Source: Neobacillus sp. PS3-12 (GTDB lineage: Bacteria > Bacillota > Bacilli > Bacillales > Cytobacillaceae). Taken from it: 64,000 nucleotides of DNA. The first letter of the stretch is position 1, and every line of letters begins with the position of its first letter. This document shows positions 1 to 8,480 of the stretch, in pieces. A program made the position numbers and the translations under genes. Location of the stretch: the NCBI RefSeq assembly GCF_030915385.1, contig NZ_CP133268.1, positions 2,223,430 to 2,287,429 of the forward strand, written 5' to 3'. The notes under the pieces are model-generated. The model did not search any database. It saw only the letters and a list, made by a program, of their open reading frames with translations, and was not told where the DNA came from.

Positions 1-270
1 CACACGAGGATCGGAAAAATCATAGGTTGGATCGTCTAGATGAAATTCTAAAATCTCCAATTCTTTTGTTTTCGGATTATAAACCGGCGCTTTTACAATA
101 GCAGGATCCTCACTAATCGGACGCTCCGCGACACGAAGCAGCATAATCGTTTCATCGAGATAGGTGGTTACGCCAGCATTAAAAGCACCAATGACCTCAA
201 AATGATCATGGTACGGCTTTACACTTTCAGGAGTTACCAACGGGTTTTCTTCATATCTATATACATTCAT
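1..270 (-). CDS. GH130-family glycoside phosphorylase, N-terminal part (runs off the window)
   Basis: Only the first 90 codons are visible, starting at the ATG whose complement is 268-270, behind an AGGGAGAGG-type ribosome-binding site. The peptide begins MNVYRYEENPLVTPE and continues with an FNAGV segment and an LLRVAERP segment, the typical first blade of the five-bladed propeller in GH130 enzymes. Members phosphorolyse beta-mannosides and release mannose 1-phosphate in the cytoplasm. It is the last visible gene of a minus-strand operon and starts 15 nt after the stop of the DUF1861 gene. The catalytic Asp lies outside the window, so the exact linkage specificity cannot be judged. Family assignment is fairly sure; substrate is inference. 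Confidence 0.75.
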   Translation of the reverse strand, partial: MNVYRYEENPLVTPESVKPYHDHFEVIGAFNAGVTTYLDETIMLLRVAERPISEDPAIVKAPVYNPKTKELEILEFHLDDPTYDFSDPRV

Positions 271-285
271 TACTAACCTCTCCCT

Positions 286-1224
286 TTAACGCTCATATGG
301 TAAAAACGGATCATCTATCACTATTTTTTGGGCTTCGGCATCACTAATACCTGCATATAAAACAGCCTTACCCTCATCAACGTTGCGAACTAAGCCTCCG
401 CTGAAAACGACATCCACTAAATCTGGACGCTTAGCCGGCCCAGGCTGGAAATATTTTCGTGCACAAATTATTCGGATATCCGAAACTTCGGCTGTTTCGG
501 GATCTAGCGCAAAAGCCATTGGATAATAGTGACGGTTTCCATCCTGATCGAAGGAGGCAATATGTCCTAAGACGCCCACAAGACCATTCGTTAACAAATG
601 CGGTTCATTCGCTCCGCCCCATTCCTCATCCATAAATTGACCTGCTAATAACGGTGCATCATGGATGGCATCAATGGTTAGCTCATCTAATGAAGCGATT
701 CGCGTCCAGCCAATTTTTCCACGGCCGCCTTTTTCCCCTTGAGGTCTCGTTAACACCCCAACGCTGCCATCTTTCAGCTCAATCAGGCGAAGGTCCTTCA
801 TTCCGTCTGGCCCTTTGGAAAATTCCTTTAACTGGTTGATGGATGTGCCTTTGTAAAAAACTGTCCGCCAGCCAAGTGCCCCTTCCTTCGTTGGATGAGG
901 GAAAGTTTGCACTCCCCCTAGAACAAGGTCGCCTGCTATTTTTGTAAAAAAAGGATCCTGCAATTCCAAAACAGGGCTATTCTCACGCGGAACCCACTCG
1001 CCATTTCTCTCAACAAAAAAGTAGACATGGGAATGTTCACTGTCCCTCAACTCTGTCCGCCCCGCAATCACAAGTTCACCTTCATCCTCAAAGGGTGCGG
1101 TAATATTGTAAACATCCTTGTCACCAATTCCAGTGAACACAATTTTTTCAGGATTCATCAGTTTAGCGGTCATTTCTTTTAAAAGCTCTCGACAGGTTTT
1201 GACATCGCCTTTTATTAAGGTCAT
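286..1224 (-). CDS. DUF1861 family protein, probable mannoside-active propeller enzyme
   Basis: A complete 312-residue cytoplasmic protein without signal peptide or membrane segment. Its sequence (early VFTGIGDKDVYNITAPF, later QTFPHP and EEWGGANEPHL) fits Pfam family DUF1861. That family is related to GH130, and to my knowledge some eukaryotic relatives (Leishmania MTPs, CAZy GT108) are beta-1,2-mannosyltransferase/phosphorylases. The start ATG overlaps the GH13 stop as ATGA, and an AAAGGAGG site lies just upstream, so translation is probably coupled. Its place between a GH13 glucosidase and a GH130 phosphorylase suggests a second enzyme acting on the imported mannoside. The reaction is inference; no bacterial member known to me fixes the substrate. 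Confidence 0.7.
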   Translation of the reverse strand: MTLIKGDVKTCRELLKEMTAKLMNPEKIVFTGIGDKDVYNITAPFEDEGELVIAGRTELRDSEHSHVYFFVERNGEWVPRENSPVLELQDPFFTKIAGDLVLGGVQTFPHPTKEGALGWRTVFYKGTSINQLKEFSKGPDGMKDLRLIELKDGSVGVLTRPQGEKGGRGKIGWTRIASLDELTIDAIHDAPLLAGQFMDEEWGGANEPHLLTNGLVGVLGHIASFDQDGNRHYYPMAFALDPETAEVSDIRIICARKYFQPGPAKRPDLVDVVFSGGLVRNVDEGKAVLYAGISDAEAQKIVIDDPFLPYER

Positions 1225-2813
1225 TTTCCTGTTTCCTCCTTTACGATTAACACTTCATTTGCAAGAATTTCTTTCCTGTTAAATGATTTCCGCTTGTTTG
1301 AAAGCAGCAAAGTTGAAAAACCATTGTCGATTTCAATTGCTTTTGCATGGTCAGCGAAGTTGAACATCACTAAAATTCTTTGGGTTTGATCGTTTCTTAT
1401 GAAAGTAAGTAAGCCGTCCTCATTATTTAAATACTCATACACCCCTCTAGTGAGGCATGAGTGTTGTTTTCTAATTTTTAAAAGGTTTTTATAAAAGCTC
1501 AGCATCGAATCGGGATCATCCTGCTGGTCTTCTACATTCACCTTATTGGCATCATCTGGAATCGTCATCCATGGCTCATGCTCGGAGAAACCAACATTAA
1601 GCCCTGCATTCCATTGCATCGGGGTACGGGATTTGTCACGTGACTTTCCATTCGCAATCGCTATCGCCTCTTCATGTGACTTTCCAGCTTTACATGCCAA
1701 TTGATATCCCATAATCCCTTGGACATCCTTCATTTTGTTGATGTCAGTTGTAATCCAATCCCCCATCCCAATTTCATCGCCATAGTAGAGGAATGGAATC
1801 CCTTTTGCGGTTAGCAGCAAAGCCGCTACCAGTTTAGCTCTGTCTTCATCATTTCCAAATCGAGATATGTGCCTTGACATATCATGGCTGGAGAAAAACA
1901 AAGTGGGGATTTGATAGGAATCATAGGCTTGTTCTGTCGCAAACAATTGTTGATAAAGCATAGTAAGGTCAAATCTAGCAATACTGCCAATATTAAAGTT
2001 AAACACAACATCCAGCTTATCCTGGCCCGAATACCGTTTCAGAATCTCCAGATCCTCGGAACCAACTTCACCAACAAGGAATTTATCAGGATATTGATGA
2101 ACAAAGCCGGCAATTTCTTCGATAACAGCCAGAATCCCTTGTTGATCTTTATCATACAAATGGACTTGTTCTTGTTTTCCTTCATCATATGGGTTGTCTT
2201 GAAACTGATCCTGCACTTTTAAGAAATTGATGACATCCAGACGGAAACCATCAACCCCTTTTTCAAGCCAAAATTTCATCACATGGAACATGGCTTTTTT
2301 CACGTCGGGATTCGCCCAATTTAAATCAACCTGCTCTTTGGCAAATGCATGATAATAATACTGATTGGTCAACACATCATATTCCCATGCCGACCCGCCA
2401 AAAAAAGATTCCCAATTATTCGGTTGATCTCTCCAAATAAACCAATCCCGTTTTGGATGATCCTTGGCCGATCTTGATTTTTTGAACCATGGATGTTCAG
2501 AAGAGGTATGATTGAGCACTAAATCAACAATTACTCGGATCTTTCGCAGATGTGCTTCCTCTATGAATCTTTCAAAATCCTCCATCGTTCCATACGCCGG
2601 ATCAATGGATTCATAATCGGAAATATCATAGCCATTATCGACCTTTGGCGATGGGTAAAAGGGAGTCAGCCACAAGCCTTCGATCCCCAAATCTTTTATA
2701 TAATCGAGCTTTTCCGTAATACCAGCAAAGTCGCCCATTCCATCTCCATTGCCATCTTTAAAACTTGGCATATAAATTTGATAAAAAACCGATTGTTTCC
2801 ACCATACAGCCAT
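1221..2813 (-). CDS. GH13 alpha-glucosidase, oligo-1,6-glucosidase-like
   Basis: A 530-residue cytoplasmic glucosidase of the oligo-1,6-glucosidase/alpha-glucosidase group. Visible motifs are the Ca-binding DGNGDGMGD near residue 21, region I DLVLNHTS, region II GFRLDVINF with the nucleophile Asp, region III VGEVGS with the acid/base Glu, and an HD pair in region IV. Val directly after the nucleophile is the residue found in alpha-1,6-specific members, so alpha-1,6 cleavage is likely. Region IV reads FFSSHDMSR where relatives have NNHDQPR, which is unusual and may alter the +1 subsite. No signal peptide, so it acts on sugar brought in by the ABC transporter encoded upstream. The stop overlaps the DUF1861 start. 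Confidence 0.85.
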   Translation of the reverse strand: MAVWWKQSVFYQIYMPSFKDGNGDGMGDFAGITEKLDYIKDLGIEGLWLTPFYPSPKVDNGYDISDYESIDPAYGTMEDFERFIEEAHLRKIRVIVDLVLNHTSSEHPWFKKSRSAKDHPKRDWFIWRDQPNNWESFFGGSAWEYDVLTNQYYYHAFAKEQVDLNWANPDVKKAMFHVMKFWLEKGVDGFRLDVINFLKVQDQFQDNPYDEGKQEQVHLYDKDQQGILAVIEEIAGFVHQYPDKFLVGEVGSEDLEILKRYSGQDKLDVVFNFNIGSIARFDLTMLYQQLFATEQAYDSYQIPTLFFSSHDMSRHISRFGNDEDRAKLVAALLLTAKGIPFLYYGDEIGMGDWITTDINKMKDVQGIMGYQLACKAGKSHEEAIAIANGKSRDKSRTPMQWNAGLNVGFSEHEPWMTIPDDANKVNVEDQQDDPDSMLSFYKNLLKIRKQHSCLTRGVYEYLNNEDGLLTFIRNDQTQRILVMFNFADHAKAIEIDNGFSTLLLSNKRKSFNRKEILANEVLIVKEETGK

Positions 2814-2835
2814 GACACAGAACTCCCATCTTCTA

Positions 2836-3639
2836 CTACTTAAGCGTAAACTGCATACCTTCTTGGAACTTTTTCGAGAAAATTAAGAAAATGATAATAA
2901 TCGGAAGTGTCAGCAAAACAGATGCGGCATACATTGGACCCGGGTAGCCGCCATATGGTCCAAACATTTGCGATAAAAGAACGTTCAAGGTCAACATGTT
3001 ATCGCTCTTGGCAACTAACATATCCCATAATAGCTCTGTCCATCTTTCCATAAACAAGAACAAAAAGATGACGGTTGTAATCGATTTGGACATTGGCATC
3101 ACGACTTTAAACATAATTTGCAGTTCACTTGCACCGTCCAATTTGGCAGCCTCAATAAATGTATCCGGTATAGCCCTGAAGAAGTTTGTATACATAAACA
3201 CGGCCCATAGGCTCACTGCCTTTGGTAAAATCATGCCCCAGTAAGAGTTGTACATACCGACCTTCTGAATGACCAGGAAGGTTGGAATCAGCAAAATAAT
3301 CGCTGGGAAAAACATTTGAAAAAGAATAATATTATTAATAGCATTTCTGCCTTTAAACGGGATTTTCGCTAAGGCATAAGCAACCATAATCCCCGTTACC
3401 ATCATGAACAGAGTTGAAGATGCCGAGACAACAAAGCTATTGAAGAAAGCATGTAGCCAAGGACGGGGAATAACCGATTGGCCTCCACCTAAAAGCCACT
3501 GATACGATTTCAGGGTAAAATGTGTCGGAAACATCTTTTTATCCACTTGATCCCAAGTAGCAAATGAACTAAACACCATATAAAGATAAGGAAAAATCAT
3601 AATGAGCAATAAAATCACGGCAATAAGGTAGCGAAACAT
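2836..3639 (-). CDS. Sugar ABC transporter permease, MalG/CUT1 type
   Basis: A 267-residue inner-membrane permease with six hydrophobic segments, the first at residues 5-22. The cytoplasmic loop EAAKLDGASELQIMFKVVMPMSK is the EAA motif that contacts the ATPase, and its position near residues 162-185 is typical of the MalG branch of CUT1 importers. It pairs with the MalF-like permease encoded 12 nt upstream. No ATPase gene is present in the operon; many Gram-positive CUT1 importers share one MsmX-type ATPase encoded elsewhere, so that is the probable energy source. Function as oligosaccharide importer is firm; the substrate is inferred from the mannoside and glucoside enzymes downstream. Confidence 0.9.
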   Translation of the reverse strand: MFRYLIAVILLLIMIFPYLYMVFSSFATWDQVDKKMFPTHFTLKSYQWLLGGGQSVIPRPWLHAFFNSFVVSASSTLFMMVTGIMVAYALAKIPFKGRNAINNIILFQMFFPAIILLIPTFLVIQKVGMYNSYWGMILPKAVSLWAVFMYTNFFRAIPDTFIEAAKLDGASELQIMFKVVMPMSKSITTVIFLFLFMERWTELLWDMLVAKSDNMLTLNVLLSQMFGPYGGYPGPMYAASVLLTLPIIIIFLIFSKKFQEGMQFTLK

Positions 3640-3651
3640 TAATCCGCTTTT

Positions 3652-4530
3652 TCAGGTCCAACCATTTCGTTTACCCCACAATTCTAAAAGTTTTCGAATG
3701 ATAAAAATGGAAACAAAGGTCACAACAGACGCAATAATGGCAACGGCTGAAGCATAACCTGCCTGAAGATTTGAGAATGCTCTTGTAAAGATCTCCATTT
3801 GCCAAGTATTGGTTGCAAAGTTTGGTCCTCCACCTGTTAACTGATAAACTTCTGTAAAAATACCAAAAGTTACCCCAATTGAGAGAATTAAGACCGTGTA
3901 TAAAGCCGGGTAAAGCAGCGGGAAGGTAATTTTCCAAAAGCGCTGCCAAGGATTTACACCATCAATTAAGGCGGCCTCATAAACTTCCTTACTAATACTT
4001 TCAAATCCAGATGTTAAAATCAGTGCATAATAGCCAGTGAATTTCCAAGCAATAATCAACGCTACTACAAACAACGCTGCAAACGGCGTTCCTAGCCAGT
4101 TAATATCCAAGCCCAACGATTTGCGTAAAAATTCATTGAGTGGACTGTTGTAGGATAAAACTCCTTTTACAATTAGGGATGAAACAACCCCTGACGCTAA
4201 ATAAGGAAGGAAAAAGCCAATCAAAAATAAGCCTTTAAATCTAGGTAAGCCATGGACAATCATGGCAACGACGATCGAAAATGCAATAACCATGGGTACA
4301 AACACAGCCATAAATTTAAAGGTGACAAAAAAGGCAGCCTGCACCCCTGGACTATGGAAAGCATCCAGATAATTTTTGAAGCCTTTGAAATTAAAGGTTG
4401 GCGAAATTAAATTCCAATCGGTAAATGATAAGTAAATGGACCAAACAAGTGGTATGGCGAAAAAAACAATGGCATATACAAGATAAGGACTGGCAAAAAG
4501 CCAGCCCAACCTCCCTTGTCTTGTTCTCAT
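3652..4530 (-). CDS. Sugar ABC transporter permease, MalF/CUT1 type
   Basis: A 292-residue integral membrane protein with about six transmembrane helices and the EAA loop YEAALIDGVNPWQRFWKITFP near residues 184-204, diagnostic of a CUT1 binding-protein-dependent permease. It forms a heterodimer with the MalG-type protein encoded next. The ATG overlaps the stop of the solute-binding-protein gene as TAATG, so efficient translation probably depends on ribosomes finishing that gene. This matters because the binding-protein gene carries an in-frame stop about 90 codons earlier. The protein itself looks intact. The sugar cannot be named from this sequence. Confidence 0.9.
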   Translation of the reverse strand: MRTRQGRLGWLFASPYLVYAIVFFAIPLVWSIYLSFTDWNLISPTFNFKGFKNYLDAFHSPGVQAAFFVTFKFMAVFVPMVIAFSIVVAMIVHGLPRFKGLFLIGFFLPYLASGVVSSLIVKGVLSYNSPLNEFLRKSLGLDINWLGTPFAALFVVALIIAWKFTGYYALILTSGFESISKEVYEAALIDGVNPWQRFWKITFPLLYPALYTVLILSIGVTFGIFTEVYQLTGGGPNFATNTWQMEIFTRAFSNLQAGYASAVAIIASVVTFVSIFIIRKLLELWGKRNGWT

Positions 4531-5855
4531 TATTTGAGAGCCCCCTCAATGGCGTTCTGCATATCCTTCCATGCAGTTTTTGGATCTTTTTCTCCTTTTA
4601 CTACTGGATTGAAGGCTTGTTGTCCAATAAATGTTTGGAGATCGTTATACTTCGCATTATCCATTGGTGGAATGGCATTTGGAACTGCTGCTGCATATGG
4701 CTGTAATGCAGGGTTTTTATCAAAGAACGATTTAAAGGTGTCATTTGTTGTTAAATCATCACGAGCAGGTGGCAAACTTGTTTTTTCAAGCCATTTTCAG
4801 TCATTTTCAGGTTTCGAGTATACCCAGCTGATGAATTTCATCGCTGCCTCTTGCTGTTCTTTTGTTGCAGAAGCATAAATGACCAAGCCTTTTGTATCAG
4901 CAAATGTTTTCACTTTCGATGTATCAGCACCATCTGGAACTGGAGGCAATGCTAACGTATATGTTTGATTAAATTTCATATTTGGATATTTATCTGCCCA
5001 GTAAGGGATTGTCCAAGGACCAACGTCAATAAATACGCCAAGACCGCTTTCGAATGGATCTGTTACTTGTCTTGTTAACAAGGCATTATTTTTGCGAAGG
5101 TCATCCATGAATTGAAGTACTTTCTCGCCTGCTGTTTTATTCGCAGTAAATTTGGTTCCTTCCACAAACTTGTTACCATTGGAAGCAGCATCATATAACA
5201 TGAAGAAATCAAACCATCTTTTCCATGCTGTCGGATCTGCAAGATCTGCTTTCGCCCATAGATATTTATCAGGATATTTTGCTTTCAATTTTTTGGCTAC
5301 ATCTATCATTTCGCTGTAGGTTTTTGGTGGTTCATTGTATCCAAGTTCTTTTAAGATATCGATTCTCCAGCCAAATAACATCGCGTTTGAATAGATTGGC
5401 AATACATATTGATGGCCATCGGCGAACTTCCAGCCTTTCATTGTATTATCCATATTCCGTTCTTTTTTAACCTGATCAAATCCTGTGATTGTATCTAATG
5501 GAACAAGCGCTTTACTGTCTGATAATTGAGCAGCAAATCCGCGGTTAATATTTTCAGACATCGTTGGTGCACTTCCACCCGCAATCGCGGATTGGATACT
5601 TGCTTCAGATGTCGGACTTTCTTTCATTGGGCTGACATTTACTTTGATTTTAGGGTTTGCCTTTGAAAATTCAGCGGCAATTTCTTTCCAATATACTTGC
5701 TGCGTTGGGTTTGGTGCTGCCCAGAATTCAATCGTTGTTACACCGTTTTTGGCAGTATCACTTTTGGTTCCCCCGCTGCCGCTCGAGCACGCTGCAAGCC
5801 CAGATACTGTTAAAGAGGCCGCAAACAATACAGATGCTACTTTTCTTATCCTCAT
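4530..5855 (-). pseudogene. Extracellular sugar-binding lipoprotein, interrupted by one in-frame TGA
   Basis: Family 1 solute-binding lipoprotein of a CUT1 importer. The N-terminus has a lysine/arginine start, a hydrophobic stretch and the lipobox LAAC, then a Ser/Gly linker, so the mature protein would be tethered outside the membrane. Translation stops at a TGA at 4797-4799 after residue 352 (SKPEND). The same frame then continues without shift as KWLEKTSLPPARDD to the TAA at 4530, giving about 441 codons, the usual family length. The C-terminal 88 residues are well conserved, so the break is recent, a sequencing error, or read through. A GGGGG ribosome-binding site precedes the ATG. First gene of the operon, behind promoter and operator at 6031-6090. 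Confidence 0.85.
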
Positions 5856-5912
5856 CCTAAATACCCCCGTTTATGAAAAAATGTAAGGCAGAAATTAAAA
5901 ATCCAAAATAAT

Positions 5913-5926
5913 TGGTAACGCTATCA
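5913..5926. promoter_or_regulatory. cre-like catabolite-repression site (candidate)
   Basis: TGGTAACGCTATCA fits the CcpA consensus TGNAANCGNWNNCA with one mismatch at position 4. It lies between the predicted transcription start and the start codon of the sugar-binding-protein gene, a usual place for CcpA roadblock repression. It also resembles the GTAACG half-sites upstream, so it could instead be a third LacI operator. Confidence 0.4.
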
Positions 5927-6030
5927 TTAGCATTTAAAAAAGTAGTAAAATAGAGGTAATTGCGTATGAAAGTTCAGTGAGATAATCCCTCATTTCTAAT
6001 GATTTCATAATTACAAATTATTTTTTCTGT

Positions 6031-6058
6031 TTTGTAACGCTTTCAATAACGTTACAAA
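6031..6058. promoter_or_regulatory. Inverted-repeat operator for the LacI regulator (candidate)
   Basis: TTTGTAACG at 6031-6039 is repeated inverted as CGTTACAAA at 6050-6058 with a 10-nt spacer. The arms share the core GTAACG with the palindrome at 6165-6174. The site starts a few bases downstream of the minus-strand -10 box, where binding would block transcription of the sugar operon. Confidence 0.6.
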
Positions 6059-6061
6059 CCC

Positions 6062-6090
6062 ATTATTACACCTTATTTTTAGGTTGTCAA
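6062..6090 (-). promoter_or_regulatory. Sigma-A promoter of the sugar-uptake operon
   Basis: On the minus strand a perfect -35 box TTGACA (6085-6090) is followed after 17 nt by AATAAT (6062-6067), one change from TATAAT. Transcription would start near 6055, inside the inverted-repeat operator, leaving a leader of about 200 nt before the binding-protein gene. Confidence 0.7.
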
Positions 6091-6164
6091 TTGATTTTTT
6101 GGATGAAATCATGAAAAAAAATACTTTATAAGTAAATTACAAAACTATTGTAATTTATTATTCC

Positions 6165-6174
6165 GTAACGTTAC
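6165..6174. promoter_or_regulatory. Palindromic operator upstream of the LacI gene (candidate)
   Basis: GTAACGTTAC is a perfect 10-bp palindrome with the central CG typical of LacI-family operators. It sits just upstream of a TATAAT at 6177-6182 on the plus strand and about 65 nt before the regulator start, which suggests autoregulation. Confidence 0.55.
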
Positions 6175-6239
6175 AATATAATTACAAAATGACAGTCATT
6201 AAAATGACTTTTACACCAAGTAAGGAGCGATTGATCAGA

Positions 6240-7259
6240 ATGGCAAAAAAGGTGACAATGCAAGATATTGCCGATAAACTAAATATCTCTAAAAACTCCG
6301 TTTCACAAGCATTGTCTGGAAAAGCAGGAGTTAGCGAGGAAACCAGAAGGCTTGTGCAAAATGCAGCGGATGAATTAGGGTACTCCTACTCTAAAAACAG
6401 TAAAACCCTACAGGTTGAAAGACATACACCAAGTAACATTGCCTTGATTGCTTCTGAATATGCTTTTTCACTTAAAAGCTTTTTTGGGGCGATTTATTTA
6501 AGTATCGAAAAAGAGGTTCGAGAGCGAGGCATGAATTTACTGATTGAATCCATTGATCAAGCAGCAAAAGATCATTTAACTCTTCCTTCCTTGTTATCGA
6601 ATCATGAGATTGGCGGAATAATAATTCTCTCTCATATCAGTACGGATTACATCGCAAACATCATTAAAACAGGGATTCCTACTGTTTTAATTGATCATCA
6701 TGATCCACACTTGCATGTGGATGCGATTTTAACCAATAACCGTTTTGGAGCATACACAGCAGTCGAGCATTTAATCGAATTAGGACATCGTGACATTGCC
6801 TTTGTTGGGAATGTCAACTATTCCCCAAGCTATCAAGAAAGATTTGAAGGATACTTACTAGCGTTAAAAAAAGGTGGAATAGAACCAAATCAAGATTTTA
6901 TCTTCGATCACGCTCATGAGGACCAAGTTGAAATGACGCAGTTCTTTGACCAGCTTTCTCAAAAACCCACTGCCTGGTTTTGTGTGAATGATGGCCATGG
7001 TTTCCTCATTTCATCCATATTGCAGCAAAATGGCTTCAAGGTGCCTGGGGACGTATCCGTCTGCAGTTTTGATAATGGACTATTGTCTCAAATATCCACA
7101 CCGAAGATTACCACGATGGATATTGATTTAAATTACTATGGTAAAAAAGCCGTAGAACAGCTTTGTTGGAGAATCGACCATCAAGATGGACCGATACATG
7201 AAATCCTGCTGCCAACCAAATTAGTGATCAGAGAGTCTACTGCGGAAAGAAAAAAATGA
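6240..7259 (+). CDS. LacI-family transcriptional regulator of the sugar operon
   Basis: A 339-residue repressor. The N-terminus MAKKVTMQDIADKLNISKNSVSQALSGKAGVS is the LacI helix-turn-helix and hinge; from about residue 60 the rest is a periplasmic-binding-protein-like sensor domain, with SVCSFDNG and TTMDIDLNYYGKKAVEQL near the C-terminus. The start at 6240 is preferred to the in-frame ATG at 6189 because it matches the family N-terminus and follows TAAGGAGCG at 6221-6229. The gene is divergent from the sugar operon, and repeated GTAACGTTAC-like sites lie between them, so it most likely represses that operon and itself until an imported saccharide binds. The inducer is unknown. Confidence 0.88.
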   Translation: MAKKVTMQDIADKLNISKNSVSQALSGKAGVSEETRRLVQNAADELGYSYSKNSKTLQVERHTPSNIALIASEYAFSLKSFFGAIYLSIEKEVRERGMNLLIESIDQAAKDHLTLPSLLSNHEIGGIIILSHISTDYIANIIKTGIPTVLIDHHDPHLHVDAILTNNRFGAYTAVEHLIELGHRDIAFVGNVNYSPSYQERFEGYLLALKKGGIEPNQDFIFDHAHEDQVEMTQFFDQLSQKPTAWFCVNDGHGFLISSILQQNGFKVPGDVSVCSFDNGLLSQISTPKITTMDIDLNYYGKKAVEQLCWRIDHQDGPIHEILLPTKLVIRESTAERKK

Positions 7260-7263
7260 AGTC

Positions 7264-7298
7264 AAAGCCAGCTTGTTTTGTGTACAAGCTGGCTTTTT
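7264..7298 (+). terminator. Intrinsic terminator after the LacI gene
   Basis: GCCAGCTTG (7267-7275) pairs with CAAGCTGGC (7285-7293) around a nine-base loop and is followed by a run of T. It closes the single-gene regulator transcript. Confidence 0.85.
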
Positions 7299-7404
7299 CA
7301 CTTGCTTCATTCCGCAAAGGCTAAAAAGCAAGATGTGCTTCACCATTACACATCCTGCCAATACGATACACTATTCAAGTTGTTCCATGGCAAGGTATCT
7401 AAAT

Positions 7405-7424
7405 TTAATCAAACGTTTGATTAA
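7405..7424. promoter_or_regulatory. Perfect 20-bp palindrome, regulator-type site
   Basis: TTAATCAAACGTTTGATTAA is a perfect palindrome just past the 3' end of manA. Its 16-bp core recurs at 30019-30034. The symmetry and central CG look like a TetR/LacI-type operator, but no promoter could be assigned and no candidate regulator lies next to either copy. Confidence 0.4.
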
Positions 7425-7434
7425 TAGATTCTGA

Positions 7435-8378
7435 CTATGTATGTGAAACGATTACATCACAGTTCCCCTCAATTTCAAAATCCCCAAACCCATAAGGAAT
7501 GATGAGATGGTTGCCTTTCTCCAGCTTATACTGCTCTCCATTATGAGCAAGCTTGCCATTCCCCTTAAGAACACTAAGAAGCAGGTATTGGTCATCAAAC
7601 GAGAAGTTTGCTTTTCCGTTGATCTCCCACTTATAAACCGTGAAAAACTCTTCATCTACAAAAGTAATCACATTGACCCCTTCCCGTTTTTGAACCTTTG
7701 GACTCACATGGTAATTCTGATGAGGAACGGTCGTCACCTCAATGGCTTTTTCTAGATGCAGCTCCCGTAGGTTTCCTCCGGCATCTCGGCGGTCATAGTC
7801 ATACACTCGGTAAGTAGTATCCGAGCTTTGCTGCGTTTCCAAAACCAGTGTCCCTTCACATAAGGCATGAATCGTCCCACTTGGAACATAGAAAAAATCA
7901 CCCGGCTTAATTTTTACTCGGCGAAGCAAGTCATTCCATTTTCCGCTTTGAATTTGCTCGATGAGTTCCTCTTTTGTTCCGGCATTGTGACCGAAAATCA
8001 TGTCCGCATCTTCTTTACAGTCAATAATGTACCAGCATTCGGTCTTTCCTAATTCACCGTTTTCATGGACCATGGCATAAGCGTCATCTGGATGAACCTG
8101 TACCGATAAATCCATATTCGCATCTAAAATTTTGGTTAACAGTGGAAAAATCTTTTCCTTTGGATTTCCGAACACTTCAGGATGTTCACTCCACAATTTA
8201 TCCAAAGTCACCCGGAAAATGGGCCGTTTTCAACCACTGACGGTCCATTTGGGTGTGCTGAAATCGCCCAGCATTCTCCCGTCTGCTCGCATGGAATCTC
8301 ATAACCAAATTCAGTATTTAGAGTGGTTCCTCCCCAAATTCGTTCTTTAAAAACTGGCTTTAAAAATAAAGGATGCAT
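7435..8378 (-). pseudogene. manA: Class I mannose-6-phosphate isomerase, frameshifted
   Basis: Zn-dependent enzyme interconverting mannose 6-phosphate and fructose 6-phosphate in the cytosol. The first 58 codons (MHPLFLKPVFKERIWGG to ENGPFSG) and the following 258 codons, read from a GTG at 8211 (TLDKLWSEHPEVFG onwards), together give about 316 residues, the normal Bacillus length. SVQVHPDD, with metal-binding Gln and His, and ECWYII are present. The frames meet at GGGTGACT: one G is missing from a G run compared with the expected FSGVTLDK. The stop and the GTG overlap as GTGA, so reinitiation could in principle make two pieces. The start at 8378 follows GGAGGG. Probably serves mannose derived from the neighbouring mannoside operons. 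Confidence 0.85.
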
Positions 8379-8480
8379 TCTGTTCCCTCCATCTATTTGA
8401 TTGTATAAGTATCCAATACCAAGCATTATCTTTTTTGCAGAGTGGTGAGAACTCCTTTTTTAAGAAGATAGATACGCTAA

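Noticed and set aside
654..839. Plus-strand frame inside the DUF1861 gene, and similar frames across the window
   Set aside because: They are antisense or shifted frames within well-supported genes with no independent translation signals.
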